In this document: one piece after another, positions 19,105 to 26,981 of the stretch
How the letters are laid out: each line of letters begins with the position of its first letter
Numbering within the stretch: position 1 is the first letter of the stretch
Assembly: GCA_021826065.1 (NCBI GenBank)
Contig: JAKADY010000001.1
Coordinates: 1-64,000, forward strand
Length of the DNA stretch: 64,000 bases
From: Pseudomonadota bacterium
GTDB lineage: Bacteria; Pseudomonadota; Gammaproteobacteria; Burkholderiales; Thiobacillaceae
Direction: 5' to 3'
Program-made: the position numbers and the translations under genes
The notes under the pieces: generated by a model
What the model was told of the DNA's origin: nothing
The model's input: only the letters and a program-made list of their open reading frames with translations
The model's database searches: none

Positions 19105-19488
19105 ATGATCCACGGCATCGGCACTGACATCGTCGCCGTTGCGCGCATGCGCGGGGTGCACGCACGGCATGGCGAGCGTCTGGCGGCGCGCCTGCTGAGC
19201 CCCGCGGAGTGGCCCGGCTACTTGCAGGCCGCGGACAAGCCGCGCCTGCTGGCCAAGCGCTTCGCCGCCAAGGAGGCCCTGGCCAAGGCCCTGGGCACGG
19301 GGCTGCGCGCCCCGGTGAGCCTGGCCAACATGGGGGTGACGCACGACGTGCACGGGCGACCGGGCTTCACCTTCGACCCCGAGCTGGAGCGCTGGCTTGC
19401 CGCGCGCGGGGTCAAGCGGGTGCATCTGAGCCTGGCCGACGAGGTGGACTACGCCGTCGGCTTCGTCGTGGTGGAGGGCGGGCCGTGA
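19105..19488 (+). CDS. acpS: Holo-[acyl-carrier-protein] synthase
   Basis: 127 residues. Transfers the phosphopantetheine arm from CoA to apo-ACP for fatty acid synthesis. Motifs IGTDIVAVARM at the start and RFAAKEALAKALGTGL hold the Mg-binding Asp and Glu. ATG 19105 gives the standard N-terminus. Its TGA overlaps the GTG start of nagZ (GTGA), so the two are translationally coupled. Confidence 0.96.
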   Translation: MIHGIGTDIVAVARMRGVHARHGERLAARLLSPAEWPGYLQAADKPRLLAKRFAAKEALAKALGTGLRAPVSLANMGVTHDVHGRPGFTFDPELERWLAARGVKRVHLSLADEVDYAVGFVVVEGGP

Positions 19489-20585
19489 CCGCCGAGCGTC
19501 TGCCTCTGGGCCCCCTGATGCTGGACGTGGTCGGCACCGCGCTGACGGAGGACGACCGCCGGCGGCTGCTGCATCCGCTGGTGGGCGGGGTCATCCTCTT
19601 CGCCCGCAATTACGAGAGTCCGACGCAGGTCGCCGAGCTCACGCGCGCCATCCACGCCCTGCGCACGCCGCCGCTTCTGATCGCCGTGGACCACGAGGGG
19701 GGCCGCGTGCAGCGCTTCCGCGCCGGCTTCACGGCGCTGCCGCCCTTGCGCGCCATCGGCGCGTTGTGGGACACGCAGCCGCAGACGGCCAAACGGCTGG
19801 CGCGCGATGCCGGTTATGTGCTGGCGGCCGAACTGCGCGCCGTGGGCGTGGATTTCAGCTTTGCCCCGGTGCTGGACCTGGATTACGGTGCGAGTGGGGT
19901 GATCGGCGACCGCGCCTTCCACCGCCACCCCCAGGCGGTGGCCGAACTGGCCCACGCCCTGATGCTGGGCATGGCCGAGGCGGGCATGAACGCGGTTGGC
20001 AAGCACTTCCCCGGCCACGGCTTCGTCGCCGCCGACTCGCATACCGACGTGCCGGTGGACGAGCGCGACCTGGCCGACCTGGAATTCGCCGACTTGATCC
20101 CCTTCCGTCAGCTCATCGACCTGGGCCTGGCCGGCATCATGCCCGCCCATGTCATCTACCCGCGCGTGGACGACCGGCCGGCGGGCTTCTCCCGGCGCTG
20201 GCTGCACGAGCTGCTGCGCGGCCGCTACGGCTTCGAGGGGGCCATCTTCAGCGACGACCTCGCCATGGAGGGGGCCAGCGTCGCCGGCGACGTGGTCGCG
20301 CGCGCACAGGCGGCGCTGGCAGCCGGCTGCGATATGGCGCTGCTGTGCAACCGCCCCGACCTGGCCGAAACCCTGCTCGCGCGGCTCGCCTGGCAGCCGC
20401 ATGCGGTGTCGCTCATCCGGCTCGCGCGCATGCACGGCCGCCCGCATCCGCCCGACCGCACGACCCTGCACGAGAGTGGCCGCTATGTCCAGGCGGTGCA
20501 CCGCCTGGCCGGCCTGGGCCAGGCGGACGCCGACCTGGCCCTGGATGACCCCACCGACTATCTCGGCAAGCGTGGCACGACCTGA
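19485..20585 (+). CDS. nagZ: Beta-N-acetylhexosaminidase
   Basis: 366 residues, glycoside hydrolase family 3 single-domain type, which removes GlcNAc from anhydro-muropeptides in cell-wall recycling in the cytosol. Substrate motif KHFPGHG and the catalytic loop His in DSHTDVP are present; the nucleophile Asp is in IFSDDLAMEG. GTG 19485 overlaps the acpS stop by 4 bases. The last codons overlap the next gene. Confidence 0.95.
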   Translation: MTAERLPLGPLMLDVVGTALTEDDRRRLLHPLVGGVILFARNYESPTQVAELTRAIHALRTPPLLIAVDHEGGRVQRFRAGFTALPPLRAIGALWDTQPQTAKRLARDAGYVLAAELRAVGVDFSFAPVLDLDYGASGVIGDRAFHRHPQAVAELAHALMLGMAEAGMNAVGKHFPGHGFVAADSHTDVPVDERDLADLEFADLIPFRQLIDLGLAGIMPAHVIYPRVDDRPAGFSRRWLHELLRGRYGFEGAIFSDDLAMEGASVAGDVVARAQAALAAGCDMALLCNRPDLAETLLARLAWQPHAVSLIRLARMHGRPHPPDRTTLHESGRYVQAVHRLAGLGQADADLALDDPTDYLGKRGTT

Positions 20586-21510
20586 GCTTTCCCTCGACCG
20601 GGATACCGATCACATCCACCATCACTTGGGCCATGCCGGCGAACACCGGCACCTGACCGGGGCGCTCGTGCTGACCTTAGGCTTCGCCCTGGTCGAAGCG
20701 GTGGCGGGCTGGTGGTCGGGCTCGCTCGCCCTGATCGCCGATGCCGGCCACATGCTCACCGACTCCACGGCGCTCGCCCTGGCGGCCCTGGCGGCCTGGC
20801 TCGCGCGGCGGCCGCCCTCGGACCGGCACACCTATGGCCTGGTGCGCGCTGAGGTGCTGGCCGCGCTCGCCAATGGGCTCATCATGCTGGGCCTGATCGG
20901 CTTCATCGCCTATGAGGCCGTGCAGCGCTTCCAGCAGCCGCGCGACATCCGCGGCGAGGCGGTGCTGGTGGTCGCCGTCATCGGCCTGCTGGTCAACCTG
21001 CTGGTGGCCTGGCGGCTTGCGCGCGGCGGTCAGGACCTCAACACACGGGCGGCGCTGCTGCACGTCATGGGCGACCTGCTGGGCTCGGTGGCGGCCATCA
21101 CCGCCGGCACGGTCATCCTCGCCACCGGCTGGACGCCCATCGACCCGCTCCTGTCGCTGGTGGTGGCGGGGCTGATCCTCTTCTCAGCCTGGCGGCTACT
21201 GTCCGAGGCGCTGCAGGTCCTGCTCGAAGGGGTGCCGCCGCACATCGACATCCAGGCGGTGGGGCGCAATCTCGCCGCGCTCAAGGGGGTGCGCTCGGTG
21301 CACGACCTGCACGTCTGGACGCTGTCCTCGGGCAAGATCGCGCTGTCCGCCCACCTCGACCTCGAACGCCTGGACGATTGGCCGCGCATCCTTCTGCAGG
21401 CGCGCGCCCTGCTGGCCCGCGAGCACGGCATCGGCCACGTGACCCTGCAGCCGGAAGCGGGCGATAATCCTGTCTTGCAACATTTGCCGACTGCATCACG
21501 CACACCATGA
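20572..21510 (+). CDS. Cation diffusion facilitator (Zn/Co/Cd efflux)
   Basis: 312 residues, six membrane helices and a C-terminal cytoplasmic domain, CzcD/ZitB type. The metal-site residues are HMLTD in helix II (DAGHMLTD) and HVMGD in helix V; the N-terminus is His-rich (DHIHHHLGHAGEHRH). Proton-driven export of Zn and similar metals is the family role. GTG at 20572 overlaps the end of nagZ by 14 bases; its stop overlaps the next gene (ATGA). Confidence 0.9.
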   Translation: MARPELSLDRDTDHIHHHLGHAGEHRHLTGALVLTLGFALVEAVAGWWSGSLALIADAGHMLTDSTALALAALAAWLARRPPSDRHTYGLVRAEVLAALANGLIMLGLIGFIAYEAVQRFQQPRDIRGEAVLVVAVIGLLVNLLVAWRLARGGQDLNTRAALLHVMGDLLGSVAAITAGTVILATGWTPIDPLLSLVVAGLILFSAWRLLSEALQVLLEGVPPHIDIQAVGRNLAALKGVRSVHDLHVWTLSSGKIALSAHLDLERLDDWPRILLQARALLAREHGIGHVTLQPEAGDNPVLQHLPTASRTP

Positions 21511-22682
21511 AACGACGCCGCATCCACTCCCAACACCGCATGAGCCGCGACGCCGAGCGCCTGGTCTGGCTGGCGCAGGGGCTGGCGGAATCCGGAAGCC
21601 GTGTCGAGGACGCCTACTGGGAAGGCGAACTGCAGCAGCACCTCGGCCGCCTGCTCGAGAGCGGCCAGGAGGAGGCCATCAACCTCGCCCTGGACCGCCT
21701 GCACGAGACCAACGGCCGCGGCTATGACGAGCTGGCCGACCTGGTGGAATCCATCGCCGAGGCCGACCTCATCACCACCAGCGAAGGGCCGCGCCATTGC
21801 CTGCTCATCGCCCTGCCGGTGCTGGCCTGGTCGCGCTACAGCATTCCGGCGCGGCGGCTGCCGGACGAGGTGGTGACCGCCTTATCCAACCATCTGGGCG
21901 CCCATGTCCTGGCGGCGGACGTGCGCTTGACCCTGGCCGACTTTCTCTATAGCCCCGACCAGCTCCCCTACGGCTATGCGCAGACCCGGCGCTATGCCGA
22001 GAGGCTGTGGCAGGCCCTGCGCGAAGGCCGCGCCTACCATGAGGACCCGGCGCGGCTGCCGGAGGTGGTGCCCTACATCTCCGACGTGCGCTACATCCTG
22101 GGCGCCGTCATGGTCCCGCCGGCACACCCCGTCTTCCGCTGGAACGAGGCCGACGGCAACCGCGACCAGGCGCTCGTGCAATGGCGCGCCCAGGCGGCGC
22201 CCAACCTGCAGTCCGTGCTCACCGGCTGCGGCTTCGAGCTGCAGCTGCCCGACGCCTATTTCGCCGCCTGGCGGCGGGCCGACCGCGAAGGCCGCCCCTA
22301 CTCCCTGCGGGCGGCGGTGGCCTATCTGCAGGCCATGCTCGACCTCAAACCCGGGCAGTTGCGTGCGGTGGCCGCCCCCTTCTATGACCGACGTCTGGAG
22401 GAGTGGCGCGTGAGCTTCGCCCCCAGGGACGGCGGCGAGGTGGTGCACGGCGTGGTCTGGCCCCTGCTCGGCGCCGAGGACGAGACCACCGATTCCGGCG
22501 GCGAGATCGAACAGGTCCTGCGCGCCGCCGGCGTGGGCGAGGTGGTCGTGCTGGAGCAGCGCTTCCCCCTCGAATACTGCGAGGACTGCGGCGCACCGCT
22601 CTATGCCAACGCCGAGGGCGAGGTGGTGCACGCCGAAATGCCCGAACAGGACACCCAGGCGGTCCCCACGCACCTGCACTAA
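21507..22682 (+). CDS. DUF2863-type protein
   Basis: 391 residues, soluble, starting MKRRRIHSQHRMSRDAERLV with the family-like SGSRVEDAYWEGEL stretch, a middle region RYSIPARRLPDEV, and a C-terminal CEDCGAPLY zinc-ribbon-like motif. I match it to DUF2863, a betaproteobacterial family of unknown function, from memory of its pattern. It overlaps the efflux gene by 4 bases and the UDG gene by 1, forming a tight operon. Confidence 0.72.
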   Translation: MKRRRIHSQHRMSRDAERLVWLAQGLAESGSRVEDAYWEGELQQHLGRLLESGQEEAINLALDRLHETNGRGYDELADLVESIAEADLITTSEGPRHCLLIALPVLAWSRYSIPARRLPDEVVTALSNHLGAHVLAADVRLTLADFLYSPDQLPYGYAQTRRYAERLWQALREGRAYHEDPARLPEVVPYISDVRYILGAVMVPPAHPVFRWNEADGNRDQALVQWRAQAAPNLQSVLTGCGFELQLPDAYFAAWRRADREGRPYSLRAAVAYLQAMLDLKPGQLRAVAAPFYDRRLEEWRVSFAPRDGGEVVHGVVWPLLGAEDETTDSGGEIEQVLRAAGVGEVVVLEQRFPLEYCEDCGAPLYANAEGEVVHAEMPEQDTQAVPTHLH

Positions 22683-23329
22683 TGGGCGCCGCCACGCACG
22701 GCGAGGCGCCGCCGGATTGCCGGCTGTGCCCCCGCCTCGCCGACTACCGGGCGGACAACCGCCAGCGCCACCCCGCCTACCACAACGCCCCCGTGCCCGC
22801 CTTCGGCGAGGATCAGGCGCGCCTGCTGGTGGTCGGCCTGGCCCCGGGGCTGCACGGCGCCAACCGCACCGGCCGCCCCTTCACCGGCGACCACGCCGGC
22901 CTGCTGCTCTACCAGACCCTGCATGCGCACGGCTTTGCCGACCGGCCAGCCTCGATCGCCCGCGACGACGGCCTGAAGCTCGTGGGCTGCCGCATCACCA
23001 ACGCCGTGCGCTGTGTGCCCCCGCAGAACCGGCCCGAGACCGCCGAGGTCCGCCGCTGCAACCCCTACCTCGCCGCGGAGATCGCCGCCCTGCCCCCGGG
23101 GGCCGCCATCCTCGCCCTGGGCCAGATCGCCCATGCCGCCGTCCTGCAGGCACTGGGGCGCAAACCCGCGCACCACCCCTTCGCCCACGGCGCCCGCCAC
23201 CCCCTGCCCGACGGCCGTACCCTGTTCGATAGCTACCACTGCTCCCGCTACAATACCCAGACCGGCCGCCTCACCCCGGCCATGTTCCATGCCGTCTTCG
23301 CCGACATCCGCCGCCATCTGGAGGTCTGA
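22682..23329 (+). CDS. Uracil-DNA glycosylase, family 5-like
   Basis: 215 residues. Removes uracil or deaminated bases from DNA. The motif GLAPGLHGANRTGRPFTGDHAG is that of iron-sulfur UDGs of family 5 (UDGb). Four Cys (CRLC near residue 13, VRCVPP, and RRCNPYL) fit a 4Fe-4S cluster. The C-terminal substrate motif is DSYHCSRYN. ATG 22682 overlaps the previous stop. Confidence 0.9.
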   Translation: MGAATHGEAPPDCRLCPRLADYRADNRQRHPAYHNAPVPAFGEDQARLLVVGLAPGLHGANRTGRPFTGDHAGLLLYQTLHAHGFADRPASIARDDGLKLVGCRITNAVRCVPPQNRPETAEVRRCNPYLAAEIAALPPGAAILALGQIAHAAVLQALGRKPAHHPFAHGARHPLPDGRTLFDSYHCSRYNTQTGRLTPAMFHAVFADIRRHLEV

Positions 23330-23332
23330 ACC

Positions 23333-23521
23333 ATGCCTGTGGTCACCATCAAGCTTGCCGGCAGCCTCACCCGCGAGCAGAAGAAAAAGATCGCCGAGGA
23401 GATCACCGACACCCTCGAGCGCATCGCCCTCAAACCCCGTCGCTACACCTACATCGCCTTCGAGGAGCTGCCCGACGAGAACTGGGCCATCGCCGGGCAG
23501 TTGTTGGACGAGGAGGGCTGA
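23333..23521 (+). CDS. 4-oxalocrotonate tautomerase-family protein
   Basis: 62 residues. MPVVTIKLAGSLTREQKKK supplies the catalytic Pro that becomes residue 1 after Met removal; Arg residues in the middle are typical. It begins 3 bases after the UDG stop. The substrate is unknown; the gene is probably the last of the operon starting at acpS. Confidence 0.85.
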   Translation: MPVVTIKLAGSLTREQKKKIAEEITDTLERIALKPRRYTYIAFEELPDENWAIAGQLLDEEG

Positions 23522-23742
23522 GGCCCGCCTGGGTCGTATATCACGCGGATGCCTGACGTCGAGGGTCAGGTGCGCGCAAGCTGCCGGCGAATCCGCAAGA
23601 GACCGGACGCCGCGAGGGGATGGCGGAAGCCAAAGGTTTTGTTTGAGCCCGCGCCGCTCGCCCCGCTCCCCGCAGCGCGAGTCAAGCACCACCAATATGC
23701 TGGCGTGGGGCGGGGTGTCACACCTCACCGACCGCCCGATGA
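23522..23742. other. Intergenic, nothing recognised
   Basis: No gene with coding character, no terminator and no promoter could be supported here. It precedes a strong imperfect inverted repeat. Confidence 0.45.
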
Positions 23743-23807
23743 GGCCCAATGTTCCGGTTCAGCGGCGGGCTGCGCAGCGGACCGTCCACTGCAACCGGTT
23801 ATGGGCC
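23743..23807 (+). other. attC-like imperfect inverted repeat
   Basis: GGCCCAAT at the left pairs with ATGGGCC at the right, and the inner GGTTCAGCGG pairs with CCACTGCAACC leaving one unpaired base. The right end reads GTTATGGGC. The length (65 bp), nested arms and unpaired base resemble an integron attC site, and TA genes such as the adjacent hicBA remnant are common integron cassettes. Only one copy is present and no integrase, so this stays tentative. Confidence 0.3.
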
Positions 23808-23814
23808 GCCCGTC

Positions 23815-24035
23815 TCATCCGGCCGCCCATGCCGCGGACAGCAGCGCGGCTTGTTCCAGCACGCCGGCCTGTTTGAGCAAGCCGACGAGCGTGACTATTT
23901 TGATTTCTCAGTGGTTTGGCACAACACACCCATGGAGCCTCGAAACACGGCGATATGGCTGCCGTGTTGACGAGTGACCTCAAAACCGGGACGTTCCAGT
24001 GCCTGGACGACTTCGCCACCGGAAACGACAGGAAT
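23815..24035 (-). pseudogene. hicA toxin remnant
   Basis: Directly after the hicB stop the same frame reads IPVVSGGEVVQALERPGF then EVTRQHGSHI, the HicA RNA-binding domain core with its catalytic His. It then goes out of frame and stops at 23895; the C-terminal LVGLLKQAGVLEQA follows out of frame. There is no obvious start codon. It is a dead mRNA-interferase toxin. Confidence 0.75.
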
Positions 24036-24212
24036 TCAGGCATACGCCGGAACCTGAAAGGAGGTCGGCAGAGAGCGGCCGATAATGGAGATAGGAGACT
24101 CTTCCGGATAAAGTTCTGTGGCCTCGCGCAAGTTACTCAGTGCTTCCTCGACGGTTTCGCCTTGCGTAATCGTTCCCGTCTCCAGGTTATAGGCAACATA
24201 GCCGCCCTCTCG
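24036..24212 (-). pseudogene. hicB antitoxin, 5'-truncated
   Basis: The frame reads EGGYVAYNLETGTITQGETV then EEALSNLREATELY, the HicB partial RNase-H-fold domain, and ends normally at 24036. The expected N-terminal beta strand is missing; upstream sequence is a palindromic repeat (24226-24311) whose arrival probably removed the 5' end. With hicA also broken, the module is inactive. Confidence 0.72.
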
Positions 24213-24225
24213 GGCAGAGTGTTTA

Positions 24226-24311
24226 GGGTCAGGTCTTGCGTTGCTGCATAGATGGAAGTGGCAAGCAAGGGCGCAAGGGCGGTTCATGTGCTCATGCAAG
24301 ACCTGACACCA
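24226..24311. repeat. REP-like palindrome with GGTCAGGTCTTGC ends
   Basis: An 86-bp element bounded by GGGTCAGGTCTTGC at 24226 and its inverted copy GCAAGACCTGAC at 24297-24308. Such termini are typical of REP/BIME repeats mobilised by RAYT transposases. No RAYT gene is in the window. Confidence 0.65.
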
Positions 24312-24364
24312 CGATCGGCGCATGATCATGCGAGTCGGGGGCCGTTTCACCTAGAATCGCCCTG

Positions 24365-24988
24365 ATGAACCTTTCTCTTCGCCTCCGACAGCTCGGTACA
24401 GTCGACTACGAGCCGACCTGGCGGGCGATGCAGGACTTCACCGCGGCGCGCGGGCCGGACACGCCGGACGAGCTGTGGCTGCTGGAGCACCCGCCGGTGT
24501 TCACCCTGGGCCAGGCCGGCCGGCGCGAGCATCTGCTAAGGGACATCGGCGTGCCGGTGGTGGCCATCGACCGCGGCGGGCAGGTGACCTATCACGGGCC
24601 GGGGCAGGCCGTGGTCTACGTCCTGCTCGACCTGCGGCGGCGCGGCTACGGGGTGAAAGAATTGGTCCGGCGCCTGGAGCAGGCCGTGCTGGATCTGCTG
24701 GCGGCACATGGGGTCATAGGGTCCAGGCTGGACGGGGCGCCGGGGGTCTATGTGGCGCAGGCGGATGGGCGACTGGCGAAGATCGCCGCGCTGGGCCTGC
24801 GCGTGCGCAACGGCTGCACCTACCACGGCCTGGCGCTCAACGTGGACCTCGACCTCGCGCCCTTCATGGCGATCAACCCATGCGGGCATGCCGGCATGGC
24901 GGTGACCCGGCTGAAGGATCTGGGGGTGGGGCTGGACGTGGAGACGGCGGGCCTGGCGCTGGTGCGTCACCTGAGAGCGCTGCTTTGA
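24365..24988 (+). CDS. lipB: Octanoyltransferase
   Basis: 207 residues. Moves octanoyl from ACP to lipoyl domains of 2-oxoacid dehydrogenases and GcvH, the first step of lipoate synthesis. Motifs: HPPVFTLGQAG, RGGQVTYHGPGQ, the catalytic Lys in AKIAALGLR, and the acyl-accepting Cys in NPCG. lipA, often adjacent, is not here. Confidence 0.96.
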   Translation: MNLSLRLRQLGTVDYEPTWRAMQDFTAARGPDTPDELWLLEHPPVFTLGQAGRREHLLRDIGVPVVAIDRGGQVTYHGPGQAVVYVLLDLRRRGYGVKELVRRLEQAVLDLLAAHGVIGSRLDGAPGVYVAQADGRLAKIAALGLRVRNGCTYHGLALNVDLDLAPFMAINPCGHAGMAVTRLKDLGVGLDVETAGLALVRHLRALL

Positions 24989-25102
24989 GCATTCGGCCCT
25001 TGGATGGGCTGGGTTGAGTCGTCCATCAGAGTCTCCCGCTCTGAAAGGGGGCGGGCGCCTTGGCATACGGCAACTGCGTCCTCAGGGCACCACAGTATCA
25101 AG

Positions 25103-25141
25103 CCCTCTCCCCGGCCCTCCCCCGCTTGCGGGGGAGGGAGA
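25103..25141. repeat. GC-rich CCCTCCCCC hairpin repeat
   Basis: A perfect 11-bp stem CCCTCCCCCGC / GCGGGGGAGGG with a 2-base loop, in the lipB-queD gap. The same hairpin type appears near 35330 and 47341 as part of a longer composite repeat. The rest of 24989-25217 shows nothing else I can name. Confidence 0.75.
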
Positions 25142-25217
25142 GAAACCCGGCACCGGGCGTGTCGGTGGCAAGCCCCGCCGGCCTTGTGTTGGAGCAGCGA
25201 ATCTTGTGAGTATGCGC

Positions 25218-25574
25218 TTACTCACCGGAGTAGATGCACCCCGAGTGCGCCGTCTCCTGGACGATAACCTTGGACAGGGCGGGCAGATCCCCCTTGAGGT
25301 GTTCCCAGATCCAGATGGCGAGGTGCTCGCTGGTGGGGTTGGCCAGTCCGGGCAGGTCATTGAGGTAGCGGTGGTCGAGCTTTTCGCGCAGGCGCTGGAC
25401 GGCGGCCTCGACCTCGGCGAAGTCCTCCACCCAGCCGAGCTGCGGGTGCAGGGGGCCGCGCAGGTGCACCTCGACACGGAAGGAGTGGCCATGCAGGCGG
25501 GCGCAGGGGTGGTCGGGGGGCAGGTGGGGCAGCCGGCGCGCGGCCTCGATGTGAAAGACGTGGAAGATCTCCAT
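25218..25574 (-). CDS. queD: 6-carboxytetrahydropterin synthase
   Basis: 118 residues, T-fold. Converts 7,8-dihydroneopterin triphosphate to 6-carboxytetrahydropterin for queuosine/7-deazaguanine tRNA modification. Zn ligands are in FHIEAARRL and CARLHGHSF (catalytic Cys with HGH); NPTSEHLA and the terminal Glu region are also present. QueC, QueE and QueF are not in the window. Confidence 0.92.
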   Translation of the reverse strand: MEIFHVFHIEAARRLPHLPPDHPCARLHGHSFRVEVHLRGPLHPQLGWVEDFAEVEAAVQRLREKLDHRYLNDLPGLANPTSEHLAIWIWEHLKGDLPALSKVIVQETAHSGCIYSGE

Positions 25575-25612
25575 GCGTGTGAAGGAACGGGGTGATCGGT
25601 GTACACCATTAT

Positions 25613-25750
25613 CCTAAAACCGCAGTTGAACGCGCCCGAAAGCGGGCGCTTCGCGTGTTCACCCTCTGGGAGCGGATGACCGGAGGCAAAAATCTCTTGC
25701 ATCAGCAATCTGTTACGAAACCGTGAGAGCGGTCAACTGCGGTTTTTAGG
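25613..25750. mobile_element. MITE-like structured element, copy 2 (short form, 138 bp)
   Basis: Same inverted ends as copy 1, with one A lost at the left (CCTAAAACCGCAGTTGA). Flanks ATTAT and ATGAT match in 4 of 5 bases. The first internal hairpin is intact: GCGCCCG-loop-CGGGCGC. It lacks the 97-base insert. It lies between divergent queD and the ChaN-type gene. Confidence 0.82.
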
Positions 25751-25826
25751 ATGATGCGCTAGACTGTCCCTGCGCTGTGCCGGCAGGGCCCTGAACTTCG
25801 CCCGCGGGCGCCTGTCCACCATCTCT

Positions 25827-26981
25827 ATGCGATTACCCGCCCTGGTCCTTTGCGCCCTCACCCTGCTGCCCGTGACCGGCTGTGCCTCCGAGGCGGCCCC
25901 CCAGGCCACGGCCTGCGGACGGCCCGGGGTGTGGCTGAGCCCCGCCGACGGTGGCGTTCGTGCGGCCAACGCCACCGAGCTGCTCACCCGTCTGGCCGGC
26001 CAGCAGGTGGTCCTGCTGGGTGAGACCCACGACAGCGCCGAGGATCACCGCTGGCAGCTGCACACCCTGGCACAGCTCCACGCCCTCAGGCCCGATATCG
26101 CCATCGGCTTCGAGATGTTCCCGCGCCGGCTCCAGCCGGTCCTGGACCGCTGGGTGGCGGGCGAGCTCTCCGAGGCTGAATTCCTGCGCCAGACCGACTG
26201 GGACCGGGTCTGGGGCTATGACGCGCGCATGTACATGCCGCTGTTCCACTACGCCCGCATGAACCGGCTGCCCATGCTGGCCCTCAACGTCGAGCGGGGA
26301 CTGGTGTCGGCGGTCGATGCCAAGGGGTGGGATGCCGTGCCCGCGGCCGAGCGTGAGGGCCTGTCGCGGCCGGCCGCACCCCCGCCGCCGTACGTCGAGG
26401 AGCTGCGCCGGGTCTTTGCCCACCACCCCGAAAAGCGGCAGGATGAGGCCGCCTTCGCCCGCTTCGTCGAGGCCCAGGCCACCTGGGACCGTGCCATGGC
26501 CCAGGCGATCGCCGCTCATCTCCAGCGTCAGCCCGACGCCCTGGTGGTGGGGATCATGGGCTCCGGCCACGTCCGCTTCGGCCACGGGGTGGCCCACCAG
26601 CTTAAAGACCTCGGCGTGACCCGGGTGGCCAACCTGATGACCCTGGAGGCCGATGGCCGCTGTGAGGGGCTCACGGCGGGGCTGGCCGATGCGATCTACC
26701 TCGTGCGCGCGCCGCAGTCCGATCCGCCCCGCCTGGGCATCGCCATGGAGAGCGTGGCCGGCGGCATCCGTGTCGCCCAGGTCACGGCCGGCAGCGTGGC
26801 GGAGCAGGCGGGCCTCAGGGTCGGCGACGTGGTCGCCGAGGCTGCCGGCGTGGCGGTGCGCTCACCCCTGGCGATGCGCCAGACCATCGAAAGGCAGGCA
26901 CCGGGGACCTGGCTGCCGCTCAAGGTCCGCCGCGACGGTCAGGAACTCGAGATCGTGGCGCGCTTCCCACCGACCCGGTGA
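25827..26981 (+). CDS. ChaN-family lipoprotein with PDZ domain
   Basis: 384 residues. A lipoprotein signal with lipobox PVTGC is followed by a ChaN-like domain (about residues 45-280; VVLLGETHDSAEDH, GFEMFPRR, IMGSGHV) associated with haem or iron binding, then a C-terminal PDZ domain (about 295-380). It probably sits on the periplasmic side of a membrane. Its stop overlaps the GTG of the peptidase gene, so the two are coupled. Confidence 0.85.
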   Translation: MRLPALVLCALTLLPVTGCASEAAPQATACGRPGVWLSPADGGVRAANATELLTRLAGQQVVLLGETHDSAEDHRWQLHTLAQLHALRPDIAIGFEMFPRRLQPVLDRWVAGELSEAEFLRQTDWDRVWGYDARMYMPLFHYARMNRLPMLALNVERGLVSAVDAKGWDAVPAAEREGLSRPAAPPPPYVEELRRVFAHHPEKRQDEAAFARFVEAQATWDRAMAQAIAAHLQRQPDALVVGIMGSGHVRFGHGVAHQLKDLGVTRVANLMTLEADGRCEGLTAGLADAIYLVRAPQSDPPRLGIAMESVAGGIRVAQVTAGSVAEQAGLRVGDVVAEAAGVAVRSPLAMRQTIERQAPGTWLPLKVRRDGQELEIVARFPPTR

